Program-made: the position numbers and the translations under genes
From: Scilla litardierei
Lineage: Eukaryota; Streptophyta; Magnoliopsida; Asparagales; Asparagaceae
Direction of reading: 5' to 3'
Assembly: GCA_030789695.1 (NCBI GenBank)
Contig: CM061142.1
Location: forward strand, 802,333,610-802,397,609
Length of the DNA stretch: 64,000 bases
Shown here: one piece after another, positions 34,901 to 45,045 of the stretch
How positions within the stretch are numbered: position 1 is the stretch's first letter
Layout: every line of letters starts with the position of its first letter
The notes under the pieces: generated by a model
The model's database searches: none
What the model saw: only the letters and a program-made list of their open reading frames with translations
What the model was told of the DNA's origin: nothing

Positions 34901-35119
34901 GGCCGATGGACATAGGCAGGAAGTTCGCGATGGGGGACAATGTATATTTGAAGTTACAGCTCTATCGACAGTGATCCTTGGCACACAGGATGAACGAGAA
35001 GCTATCACCCAGCTACCTCGGTCCTTATGAGATTGAGACTAAGATTGGTCAAGTTACCTATAAATTGAAGTTGCCACCAGAGCTAGTCATCCTCTCAGTT
35101 TTCCACGTATCACAGCTTC
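31981..35119 (+). pseudogene. Chromovirus pol relic: protease, RT, RNase H, integrase (first part)
   Basis: The protease remnant keeps VHNFIS but has lost the preceding catalytic DSG. RT is well preserved in words: DHEHTIVLQEGDSTISVRPY, YRYSQVQKEIERTVVEMI, FYKIDLKPEYYQIRM, THEGHYELSIMPIGLTNAP; the active-site box near 33125-33155 is altered (FNDNLVYS instead of FDDILVYS). RNase H traces occur near 33530-33900 (TTDALSRRGVN). The integrase core at 34291-34690 reads WEEVMMDFIDGPLRSDGY, VVDQLGKYAYF, SNRDRVFLNHF, STAYHPQKGSQTEVVN. It ends FHVSQL at the solo LTR and continues after it. Confidence 0.88.
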
Positions 35120-35355
35120 TGTAATGACTTGTTTTTATTAAGCCCACTTAAGCCAAGGCCCATTTGGCCTTTCCCTATATTTATTTCCCTTCCCACTAAC
35201 TCTCTCTCTCTCTTTCTCTTCGTCTCATTCTCACCCGATGCCCTCCTTTCCCTCACACGCGCGCGATGAAGCAGCGGACGCCGTCGTCGCTAAGGGTTTC
35301 GAACCCCTAATTTCCAACGATGGTGCGGATTTCTCGGGATTTCGAAACCGATAAG

Positions 35356-35408
<53 letters not shown>

Positions 35409-37077
35409 TTATACGAATACTCGGTTAGGGTTTTTGGGCATGCGAAATTGATTCTCTTCTCAAATTTCTTCCATTAAGACCGATTTCGTTCTATTTCCTT
35501 CTCTGATTTTCGTTGGGTGCTCCCGACTTACTTTCTACATTCACGGTAAACCTTATTTGCTTTAAATTTCAGTTATTTCCTTCCTGCTTTTGGATTTGTG
35601 AAAGAAATAGGGTTTCGGGACTTTATATTAAGGAGATGATGATTTGTGATTATACGAAAGGGATCTCTTCCCTCGTGATTAATAATGCATCCCACGAGCG
35701 AGACGGTATCTTTTGTCGCAACTTCGTGATATCAATTTGGTTTCGATGGGGTTCTAGGGTTGGCCGCCGAGGGACCGCTTCCCTTCTGATTTCATCTCGG
35801 TTGTTGTGGTTCTCTTCAGCTTTTATTTTATTCGAGTGGCTGTACTGTTTGTGATTTTAGCTCCATGCGGATGTTCCCTCGGTCTTGATTGTGCGGTTGT
35901 GGGTTCCTTCAGCTAATGGGTTAAGTGCTGGGGCTCTTTTTAGACTGCATGTTTTTGTACACTTTTAGTCTACAATCTGAATGTACAGTAGCAACGTTGG
36001 CTAACTTTGTGGGTTCTCGAAGAGACGGCTTATTGCTGCTACTTTCAGATTTATGTCGAAAGAATCCCTCTAAGCTGGTAAACCCTAGGAACCCCATTAT
36101 GGATGTCAATAACACAAATCTGATCCTACGAATATTTTTAATACTTCCAAAATTGGTTTAATTTCAATTTTAATTATTTAAAGTCTTGATTTCTTATAAT
36201 GCCTGGTAGTGGTATTTGCAGTGTTTTCCCTCAACTTAGAGGTTATCAGAAATCGATCGATAGGAGTGCCACAGTTAGAGGATAAATCCTGTAATAGAAT
36301 TGTGCAACGAATGTATAAATTATTGATTAATGTAACATTGGAATAATTGCTATGGACACTACAATTGATGCATAATTCTTTTTACATAAACTAGAAGAAC
36401 AGAATTAGTGGACAGTAGGAATGAAATACTTAGAATGACATGGCGTTTTGGGAACTCGCATTAAAGTTAGAAAGGGTGGCAAAGTCTACGCTCATTGACA
36501 GAATTGAATGACTTGATTCGGTTTCTTGATATACCTTGGACCAATAAATTTAGGGCACCGGTGAACTCGCCTGTGAAACCCGAGGTTGTCTTTAGCTCGC
36601 TCTTTCCCTTTACAATATGAGTATAATAAAAGAATGAAGTGTTCTAGTTAGTTAGATACAGTCTAGTGCTTCGGGTTGTTGACTTGTTTAGGATTAGGAT
36701 TGCATGAAAGTTATAATTGTTATTTATTGTAAATATCGTTTACTTTACCCTTTCCACTGTATTTCTCAATAGAGACTGAACCAGAGTACGAGGAGGCTCC
36801 AGCTTTTGATGAGTCTGAATTCCCAGTGGAGAGTGTTGATTTCTGAGACAAGGATTCATAAGGAGAGTGTTGTCCTATTGTTTAGTTGCTTTCTATTTGT
36901 TTAGAGATAAAGACTAGTAGTTTATCTTTTGTTATGCTTTTGTACCCTCTTTCGTAGGATGAATAAAGTTGTCTCTTTTATGAAATTATCTGTTTGCTCA
37001 ATATTGGCTTCACTGGAACTTTGCAGGACCTGCACAAATAACGAAAAAGTAATGATACCCAGAGACGAGGCATTACA
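35120..37077 (+). mobile_element. Solo LTR, ~2-kb TGTAAYG family (copy P)
   Basis: 1958 bp, TGTAATGACTTG...GAGGCATTACA with a perfect 5-bp duplication GCTTC (35115-35119, 37078-37082), inside the integrase of the chromovirus. In order it carries: GGCCCA site-II motif (near 35158), TATA-like CTATATTTAT (35174), a pyrimidine leader including (CT)n at 35361-35403, telobox TTAGGGTTTTT (35423), a 21-nt microexon-like block 36596-36616 preceded by TTTAG but with its donor mutated to ATGAGT, a terminal-exon block 36773-36846, then ATGAATAAA (36959) as poly(A) signal. No retroviral genes. By boundaries it behaves as a solo LTR; its interior looks like a small spliced transcription unit. Confidence 0.88.
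35361..35403. repeat. (CT)n microsatellite
   Basis: Uninterrupted CT dinucleotides in the pyrimidine-rich leader of the solo LTR. Confidence 0.97.
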
Positions 37078-37082
37078 GCTTC

Positions 37083-37327
37083 GCCATGCAATTGGAGACC
37101 ATACCCCTTCATCACCACGACCACAGACGTTGACCGAGGAGATGGAGGTGACCTTAGAGCCGGCAGAGCTGTAGGCGATTTGCAAAGGAAGTGCAGAAAC
37201 GTGTGAGGTATTGTTTCGGTAGAAGTGCCTTCCAGACCATGAGACCACTTAGGAGCTTTTTGGAGTTATTGCACAACGATTTCCAGATTTCCGCCTTGAA
37301 AACAAGGTTGTTCTTTTAGGAGAGTAA
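37083..37327 (+). pseudogene. Chromovirus pol C-terminus with chromodomain-like remnant
   Basis: Continues the integrase after the solo LTR: HAIGDHTPSSPRPQTLTEEM, then EVLFR-stop-KCLPDHETT-stop-E, which matches the VLVRW.GLP..E.TWE core of the plant chromovirus chromodomain with both aromatic Trp codons turned to stops. It ends RLENKVVLLG before the purine tract. This places the element among chromoviruses (Tekay/Reina side not resolved). Confidence 0.75.
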
Positions 37328-37701
37328 TGATGCAATCCTAATTTATAAAAGGAGGCGATACAGAGCAGATTATAGATTGGCTAAAACCCCCAGAGGCAAT
37401 TTTGTGAAGTTTGGGACGTTTTGTGAATTTTGAGGTTTCGGGTGTGTTTTTGTAAATCTGGACAAATCTGTCCTCTATATATTTGGAGGGTGGGACTTAA
37501 TGTTCTTCATGTTGAAATTGAAAGAGTAAACCTTAGAAGTAGAGTAAAGCCCTAGCTAGAGAAGAGTTAAGTCTTGTCTCTTGAATTAAAGGCTAAAAGA
37601 GAGATTCTCTCTCAAAAGAAATCAATTGTATATTGTGTGTTTTTCTCTCATATATAAAAATCTAAACTTTTATCTCTCCAAAACCTACTCTTTTCAATCA
37701 G
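37328..37701 (+). repeat. 3' LTR of chromovirus
   Basis: 374 bp, TGATGCAATCC...TTTCAATCA; TATA at CCTCTATATATTTGG (37473), the same place where the LINE entered the 5' LTR. Confidence 0.9.
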
Positions 37702-37706
37702 AAGCA

Positions 37707-38267
37707 TTGGTGTAATTCCCCTATTTTAGGAATCCTAACCAATCAGAAAAGTAAGAGTATTTCACCTTTATGAACATACTAAGAGACCTTGATAATAAAA
37801 TCATCAAGAACCCCCCTCAACCCTAGAGCATGGAACAACCGCCCTCAGAGGTATTCCTATAACCAGAGAACCTAAGAGAGCTCAGAATTAGTCATAATTT
37901 ATAAAACGGATCTAAGTAAGAGATCATTGTAATTTGACACAAATTGAGAGAATGGATTTTATACTTTCCCAAAAGACTAGGTGTATGCTATTATGCATCC
38001 ATAATGAAGATGACTGGAATAAGATATATCCTCTACAATCCACCATGAATTAATTCATGAATAAGCCTTGAGAAAGAACCATTACAAAACAATTTGAGAT
38101 TGCATAAATGACAGGACACAAAAGCATGTACGTTAAGCTCATTGGTGTTGCTAGGAACATGCAATTCTAGATTTAAAATGGACAAGTAACCTTTAGTTTA
38201 TTATGTGTAACGGTCATTAAAAATTCACTATAATAAGCTTCCATGCTCTAGTCATTTCAGATCACAT
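37707..38267. other. Non-coding spacer
   Basis: AT-rich sequence with no recognisable gene or element boundary; ends at the GTAAG target site of the next element. Confidence 0.6.
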
Positions 38268-38272
38268 GTAAG

Positions 38273-39435
38273 TGTAACGCCTCATGTCCGGGTACCATTA
38301 CATTTTTCTTTATTTATGCAGGACCTGCAATATACCAATGAAAGCAATATAGAACTAAAAAGAAAATTTTATAAATTGAAACATTCTTTATTCATCCTTT
38401 AACAGGGTACAAAGCATGAACTGAAAAGGACTACTAGTCTCTCACATTGACAATAAAAGAAAACATGCTTGAAGAATAAAACTCTTCTTAATGACACTAT
38501 TTCAGAAGTCTGCACGTTCTACTGGAAATTTTGACTCCTCGTACACTGGAGCCTCTTCGTAAGCTGGATAATTTAACTTCTAGTTCTATATTTTCTAAAT
38601 TATGTAGAGGAAACTATGCACAAACTGTAATGCCTATAGCAGTAGACCCAATGTATCAATATTTCACAACAATAACTTTATTCGCACTAACTATAATAAT
38701 TCTATTGATGAATTTCTATAGTAAAGAAAACTCAATTCAATATATTCTAAAACATCTCCAAATCTTTAAAAGAGAAAATGAAGTAGATAGAATGACACAT
38801 GGGGCTTGGGAACTCATAATTAAAGATAAGAAGACTGGTGGAGACCACGCTCATTGACGGAATTGTAATGACATTGACTGGGTCCTCTATTGACTTCTTT
38901 GGACCTGGAATTTAGGACACAAGTGAGCTCGCTTGGTGTGGTTCTTCAGTTCGCTCTTTCCCTTTACATTGTGAGTATAATAATAACGAAATGCTTTAGT
39001 TAGATAGGCTTAGATTAGTATTTAGTTGCTAATATCTTGTTAGTATTAGGGTTGCATGTAAAGTTATAATTGTTGATTTATTGTAAATATCGTCTACTTC
39101 ATTGTCTCTTTTAAATATTTTTCAACAGGTGATCCAGCTTACGAAGAGACTCCAGTTTACGAGTCAAAATTTCTAGTAAAGCATGCAGACTTCTGAAATA
39201 GTATCAGCAAGGAGAGTTTTATTCTTCAAACATGTTTTCTTTTATTGTCAGTGTGAGAGACTAGTAGTCCTTTTCAGTATATGCTTTGTACCCTCTTGAA
39301 TGATGAATAAAAAATGTTTCCAATTATAAAATTTTCAGTTTATTTCAATATTTCTTTCACTGGTACATTGCAAGACTTGCATAAGTATGCATAAATAACG
39401 AAAAATGTAATGGCACCCGGGCATGGGGCGTTACA
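38273..39435. mobile_element. Palindromic derivative of the TGTAAYG solo-LTR family (copy Q)
   Basis: 1163 bp with a perfect 5-bp duplication GTAAG (38268-38272, 39436-39440). Both termini are the 3' end of the family's LTR in opposite orientations: TGTAACGCCTCATGTCCGGG at the left, and the reverse complement of TGTAACGCCCCATGCCCGGG at the right. The ~300-bp arms include both the poly(A) region and the terminal-exon block (38502-38570 minus; 39129-39196 plus). The middle (38576-38870) holds internal family sequence, also partly inverted. The right half keeps the microexon 38950-38970 with intact CAG and GTGAGT. A fold-back-like form that integrated like an LTR element. Confidence 0.82.
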
Positions 39436-39440
39436 GTAAG

Positions 39441-40807
39441 TGTGGTGAATTGCAAAGGATTGCTACACATTTGCATTGAATATCATCAATGGATTGGCCC
39501 ATAGGTACGAATTGCTACTTGCTTTCCTCATAGGTGCTATGGCAACTGCTTTTCCCAACATAGTTGTCATATGTATGGTTCAGATAGGGTGTACATCAAA
39601 CAAATAAATTTGCAAGTGATTAGATTGAGCATAAGTTATGGTCATCTGCTCATTTTAACCATCAGATCAGACTTAAAATTTGATAGTATGTTTACTCTTT
39701 TCGTTTGAACCCACTTATCTTTGTTCGATTAAGTGCTAATAAGTCCGTTTGTGTCTGATGGCTGCTTACCAAATTTGGATTACAGTAGAAACAAGGAGGG
39801 TACATTTGGAGCCAACAGCAAGTGGAAATTTTTTATATGACCCCATGGGAGTGCAAACTCAAGCTTTATAAAAGTTAGCAACACAAAAATTTAAGTTGTT
39901 TTTGTCCAATACTTCCATATATAGCCAGAGTTCTCAAATGATATAGCACATCGAAGAAGACAAGAAAATTACACCTGTTAGGCGTGGGATGCACCAACGC
40001 ACATGTGGTGGGCTTTGTTTTCTATTTGGATGTAGTATGAGGTGCAGCGCTAATCTAGAGGGGAAGGCAGAGGCCATGCGCACTAAAAAAGCTTGGAAAT
40101 AATTAACTATTTTGACCATTTTCTTCTGATTTGATCCCTCCCAATTTGGGAAAAAGGCTTCATTACTGCATGGTAAATTTCTAAGCGAGAAGAATGTCTA
40201 AAATGGTGCATTAACGGTCACATTATTTCTAATAGCCTCCATTGAAGATCACATCTCATTCATAATACATGCCTGACATGGTGCTTGCTTCCCAATAAGT
40301 TCATACAATTATTGAGGGATAGACTGAGCAATGCGCTGGGTCTGCCTATGAGGTGAGTAGTTCATTCACGGTCACATTATTTTTAAGAGTCTCCATTGAA
40401 ATTCACATCTCATTCATAATACATGCCTTACATGGTGCTTGCTTCCCAATAAGTTCATACCATTATGGTGGCATAGATTGAGCAATGCGCTGGGTCTGCC
40501 TCTGAGGTCAGTAGTTCATTGAGTTTCAACTGAGATATTTTAATTGTAAACGATGACTTGTGTGAGAAGATACATTTAATGGCCTGAAAAATTGTATTTG
40601 TATAAATATTGTTTTTATAAAAATTTTGGGAATTTTTCTGGGATTTTCCCCTATTATTCTGTACATTAACCCGCTATCCAAATAACCCATTGTATTAAGG
40701 GAATAATGGATGATAAGGTTGATACGGGTTTACTTTTATGGTATGCCCTACTCACAGCATATACATGTTCATGATGTGATCAGCATCGACGTGCATGGAC
40801 CAACTCT
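39441..40807. other. Non-coding spacer with a 154-bp tandem duplication
   Basis: A block starting ACGGTCACATTATTT near 40213 and ending GTAGTTCATTC is repeated from about 40367 to 40521 (period 154, about 90% identity). The rest is AT-rich and unrecognised. Confidence 0.75.
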
Positions 40808-40813
40808 TGTAAC

Positions 40814-42542
40814 TGTAATGCCCTACGTAGCTACTGCACAAGTACTAGAGGGTGGTGAATAATACTTTAAAATAATTAAGAAGATAATTCCTAATTATCT
40901 TGCAAACTCAACCAACAATGCGGAAATGCGGAAATGTAAATATTGACAACAAAGAAATGCAATCGCAAACAGACAATTTAACTGGTTCGGATCCACCCAA
41001 GTCTCCCCGACTTGTTCTCGGTGATCCTACGTCCCAAACACCCGGATCCCCTCCGGATACTTGAGTTAGAAACTTCTAACTCAAATTTGCACTATGAAAT
41101 ACTTGTAGAAACCTCTACAAGGTCAAATCATACACAAATCGAAATGTGACTCCCACAGACCGGGATCACAAACAAACTCTCATAACCGAGAGTAAAACAC
41201 TTACAATATCGAAGTAAATGAAATACGAAATGCTTACCACAAAATACATATGCCTTGAGTAAAGTTACGAATTAGGGCAAAGATGATTTTGGGGAAGATG
41301 AAGACACCAAACCCTAGCTCCAAGATGTAGATCAGCAATGGAGGCCTAGGAGGTTGTTGGTGACCTTGGATCAAGCTCTTGGCTTGGAAGGCTCACAATC
41401 AATGAATCTCTCTTTTGAAATAAGAGTGAGGGAGAGATTCAAGTGAGAAATGAAAGAGCTTTGAATGAGGATTAATTGCTTCTCTTTGATTCTCTAAAGA
41501 CCAATAAATATCAGCCTTGAATGCTATGAATGCAGCACTCCAAGTATATATAGGATAGAGGAAAGAGAGCAAAATTCGTGGCATTTAATGCTCCAACGGC
41601 TCTATTCTGAAGCAGACTAGTCGGTCAAAGAAGAACCACTGACCGACTAGTTCATCAACTAGTCGGTCGGTGAAACAACATGAACCGACTAAGAGGTGAA
41701 CAGTCAATAGAGAAGTTCAGACTTAAAGAACTAGTCGGTCCAAGAAGACTTGCCAACCGACTAGTTTCACAACTAGTCGGTCGGTGAGTGTTCATAGACC
41801 GACTAACAGAAGAAATAGAATAGTCTGAATACAAGATGAATTAGTCGGTCCAATAACAAAGTCTAACCGACTAGTTCATCAACTAGTCGGTCGACAAATG
41901 TTCTTTGACCGACTAACGATAAACAGTAACTTAGGCTGTACAGGGAAAGCTCAACTAGTCGGTCTAAGAAGGATTCCTAACCGACTAGTTTCACAACTAG
42001 TCGGTCGATGAACCTTCTTTAACCGACTAACTGTAAACAGTAAGTGAGTTTGAATTGAAGAAGGCAAACTAGTCGGTTCAAGAAGCTTTGCCGACCGACT
42101 AGATCACCATCTAGTCGGTTGGTTCTTCTTCTTGAACCAACTAACATGCACAAGAAGCCGCGAATCGAAGCGCAAAGCTTCGGAAAAGTTCGTATGGACT
42201 TCTACTAAGATCCTAGCTCTAAGATATGAGCGTTATGAAGATAAAAACGTAAGACCTACTCAAGTCTTAACATTCTACGAAAAAAGCTAGAAGACTATAA
42301 ATAAAACTTGACGAACCGTCTTCGAAAGCTTCAATCGAATCTTCATGACTTCAATAATGGTCCTTGAGCTTCAACGAAGCTTCAAGCACACGATCGCGCG
42401 CATTGAGAAGTCTTGAGACGTCGCTTTTGATGTTCATAGAAATTTGGCGACGATCTCCATAACTGCGCTCACAAAGAGTTAGTTCACGATATTTATGTTT
42501 GTTCATCATCCAAAACCAAATCCGGGGAGTCAATACTCAACA
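40814..42542 (-). repeat. 3' LTR of Sirevirus (full length)
   Basis: 1729 bp. The minus strand contains the palindrome array (41616-42146) upstream of a TATA box CCTATATATACTTGG (near 41545-41560). Confidence 0.92.
41616..42146. repeat. Array of short palindromes ACTAGTCGGTC / GACCGACTAGT in Sirevirus LTR
   Basis: The words ACTAGTCGGTC and (G/A)ACCGACTA(G/A) alternate at intervals of about 20-35 bp over 530 bp, making at least eight potential hairpins. They lie in U3, upstream of the TATA box on the minus strand. Comparable CACCGGAC/GTCCGGTG palindromes are known in maize Sirevirus LTRs. Confidence 0.93.
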
Positions 42543-43479
42543 TTCTCCCACTTTTTGGTGATGACAAACTAACATAAATAATAATAAAAAATAATGATTC
42601 AAATGTAATTTACTTAATCCCCCTGCATTGATGACACGTTAATTCCAAAATAAATAATAATCATACGCATCAAGCAGACGAGTAAAGTAAAAAATGAGAA
42701 TTCAATTATTGAGATATCAGATTTGAAATCCATTTTTATATCTTAACTCCCCCTGAATCTAACATATCAAATTAGATTCACGGTAAATTGATTTAAATTA
42801 TCAATTAGCACATTGTCATTATTAATTCTCTCCCCCTTTGGCATTAGCAAAAAGAGTGGGAGGAGATCCACGACAACAACAATGGCCAAAAATAAAAGCA
42901 CGGGAGTCGTAGAATACGACCACGGTCCAAATGACACCAAAGGAAAATACGAAGAAAATCAAAGTGTGCCAACGAGACCATAGTCGAAAACCGAAAATTA
43001 AAATCATCAAAACTCAAATCAATTTTACGGATTGAGTAATGGAAAATACTCTCCAATATCAACATTCTTCTTGAATTAAGTGCATGGAAAACAATTCTAT
43101 GTTTCCATAGAAATAATTTCTATTAAATCAAGATTTAATCGTCGAGCGACGAAGGCATTCATCAGAGACAGAATTATAATGTGCACATGGAAGTAAATGT
43201 CAACACGATGTATATATAAATATGAAACATGGATACATCAAAAGTATACATCGCCAACATACATAAAAGCGATCCTTGGATCGAGTCACATCATACAATA
43301 TGTATCACAAAAGATATCGGAGTATCACATACATACAAAAATATCAAAACTCCATAAGAGATACATCAAAATACATCCAAAAGTATCAAAAATCCACAAC
43401 CACCATCTATCCTACCCAACACTCTCACAACTACAAAATATATCATCCAAAGTGCATAGGGAGAGTACTCCAAGCAAGC
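42543..43479 (-). other. Sirevirus 3' untranslated region with multiple polypurine tracts
   Basis: In plus orientation, pyrimidine tracts TCTCCCACTTTTT (42544-42556, adjoining the LTR), ATCCCCCT (42617-42624), CTCCCCCT (42747-42754) and CTCTCCCCCTTTG (42828-42840) are purine tracts on the coding strand. Reverse transcription can prime plus-strand DNA from such tracts. No coding sequence; the rest is AT-rich. Confidence 0.8.
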
Positions 43480-45045
43480 TCAGGAGGCGGAGAGAGGATC
43501 TGCAGCAGCAGCAGGCTCTGCAGGAGGGGTGGTGGTCATTGGGTCAGCAGGAGTGTCCACAGACGGGAGTGTCGCTACAGGAGTGGCCTCGGGAGCACCA
43601 GACGAAGTATCCACCGGAGGAACGGCGGCAGCAGGTGTGCTCTCGAGGTCACCGGCAGAAGTAGCAGCAGCAACAGAAGACGTACCCTCAGGGGCACGAG
43701 CAGCAATAGAACGAACAAGCTCCTGGAGCTCATCCTCATACATCTCCTCCTCGTCAGAAACAGACGGATGAACCTCTATGCCCAAGTGAGATGCGATGCG
43801 AGCGAGAATCTCCTCAGAGCGAGCACAACGAGACTCCACACGTTTCAACGAATGTGCAAGCTCAGCGAGAGTAGGAGAGGGAGCAGCTGAAGCAGAGGCA
43901 GAAGCTAAAGGGGTCGTCCTCTGAACATGACGAAGCGCCGCAAGAGACTTCTTGATGGCCGTCGCATTCAGAGGGGGACCGAAGGGACGCTCATCGTCGG
44001 GAAGGAGAGGGACATGGAAGTGACGGAATACGAAAGTCAATAGGCACGGGTAAGGAATGTAGGCTGACTTGGTGGACTTTCGAATACATTCGAAGGAGTC
44101 CATCTTGTCAAGAATAATCTGTGCCCAATTGATCTCGCTCCCCATGAAAAGAGCGTAAATGAGTTTGAGGAATGGCTGGGAGGATAAGCTAGATGAGCCG
44201 TACTTCGAAAGGAGGCACGACTTCAAGATAAGATTTAGAACCCAGGCATTCGGCTTAAAAGACTTGGATGGGACGCCAATCATGGCGGGAGGGATAACAT
44301 GGAAAATCTCGGAGAGCATGGCCTGGTCAAGGTCAGAAATATCATCAACAAAGATATCGACAGGGAGGAGGCCAGAAGAGGAGACACATATCAAATCCCC
44401 TAAGATTTCTGTCGTAAGGACAATCGGTGTCCCCAAGACAGTCGTCTCAATGGAATGGGTCTCGTCGTACTGACCGCGAACACGGTTCGCATAGAATAGC
44501 TTGACTAGACAGGGGTATGGATGTGGATTCGCCTTAGGGTCATATCGAAGATAAGCGATAAGACCACTAGACGAAAGAAGATCGGCAAGGTGAGGGAAGT
44601 CGGAGAACTGAACGAAATGCTCCAATAACAGCGGACAGTGTTCGATACGATTGTATGTCGCGAGACACAACGGGTCATCGCGACAAAACGAAATATTGAC
44701 ACCGCCAACTGGCATGGGAGCCTTCCCTTTAGGCTGACAAGTACTAGATCGGGGTGGAGGAGTAGGATCCCTATGGGTAGGCTCGGTCTCAGGGATATAT
44801 TCCGTGTCGGAATCAGAATCAGCAGGAGGAGTGTGAGCACAGAATGAAGCTGGAGACACGGGCTGTTTCCTAGGCTGAGATCTAGGCTTGGCGATCGCCG
44901 TCCTCTTCTTCTTAAGAGGAGGCGAAGACGATGAAGGATGGGTCGATTTAGATCGGTGTTTGGGTTGTGGGGGGTCCATTGGCGGAGACTCTACAGTCAT
45001 AGGTGACGGACTCGATGGTCGGATCGGGATGCGTGTCTTTGCCAT
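43480..45045 (-). CDS. Sirevirus envelope-like protein (ORF3), intact
   Basis: 521 codons from ATG 45045 without interruption. Residues 1-110 are Pro/Ser-rich and basic (PPLKKKRTAIAKPRSQPRK, possible nuclear signal). About 115-385 is a conserved globular domain seen in plant retroelement envelope-like proteins (LCLATYNRIEHCPLLLEHF, KLFYANRVRG, FKPNAWVLNLILKSCLLSK, MGSEINWAQIILDKM). About 395-440 is a charged helix, likely coiled coil (AHSLKRVESRCARSEEIL), followed by an acidic patch and an Ala/Pro/Thr-rich tail. No strong signal peptide or transmembrane segment is visible. It lies between pol and the 3' purine tracts, the usual place. Function is unproven in plants. It is striking that this ORF is open while gag-pol is broken. 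Confidence 0.88.
   Translation of the reverse strand: MAKTRIPIRPSSPSPMTVESPPMDPPQPKHRSKSTHPSSSSPPLKKKRTAIAKPRSQPRKQPVSPASFCAHTPPADSDSDTEYIPETEPTHRDPTPPPRSSTCQPKGKAPMPVGGVNISFCRDDPLCLATYNRIEHCPLLLEHFVQFSDFPHLADLLSSSGLIAYLRYDPKANPHPYPCLVKLFYANRVRGQYDETHSIETTVLGTPIVLTTEILGDLICVSSSGLLPVDIFVDDISDLDQAMLSEIFHVIPPAMIGVPSKSFKPNAWVLNLILKSCLLSKYGSSSLSSQPFLKLIYALFMGSEINWAQIILDKMDSFECIRKSTKSAYIPYPCLLTFVFRHFHVPLLPDDERPFGPPLNATAIKKSLAALRHVQRTTPLASASASAAPSPTLAELAHSLKRVESRCARSEEILARIASHLGIEVHPSVSDEEEMYEDELQELVRSIAARAPEGTSSVAAATSAGDLESTPAAAVPPVDTSSGAPEATPVATLPSVDTPADPMTTTPPAEPAAAADPLSAS

Larger units (their letters stand above)
24181..37701 (+). mobile_element. Ty3/gypsy chromovirus, decayed, split by a LINE and a solo LTR
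   Basis: The 3' LTR 37328-37701 (TGATGCAATCC...CAATCA) matches the two halves 24181-about 24361 and about 30010-30269, which together make the 5' LTR. Outer flanks GAGGC (24176-24180) and GAAGC (37702-37706) differ at one base and are the likely target duplication. A degenerate primer site TTGGTAGCAAAGC lies at 30272-30284. Internal order is gag, protease, RT, RNase H, integrase and chromodomain-like remnant, with many stops and frameshifts. The purine tract TTTTAGGAGAGTAA precedes the 3' LTR. The LINE and the solo LTR inserted later. Confidence 0.9.

Noticed and set aside
35120..37077. An ordinary host gene with introns
   Set aside because: TG...CA ends and an exact 5-bp duplication inside an integrase gene show it is an inserted element, even though its interior looks gene-like.
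38273..39435. Mutator or other long-TIR DNA transposon
   Set aside because: The flanking duplication is 5 bp, the ends are TG...CA, and both arms match the 3' end of the solo LTRs at 13970, 35120 and 54997.
41616..42146. Regularly spaced palindromic repeats that look like a CRISPR array
   Set aside because: They lie in the U3 of a plant Sirevirus LTR, are present in both LTRs, and the spacers are not of constant length; a known feature type of Sireviruses.
43480..45045. Host gene of unknown function
   Set aside because: Located between RNase H and the polypurine tracts of a complete Sirevirus, with the conserved domain and coiled coil of envelope-like ORFs.
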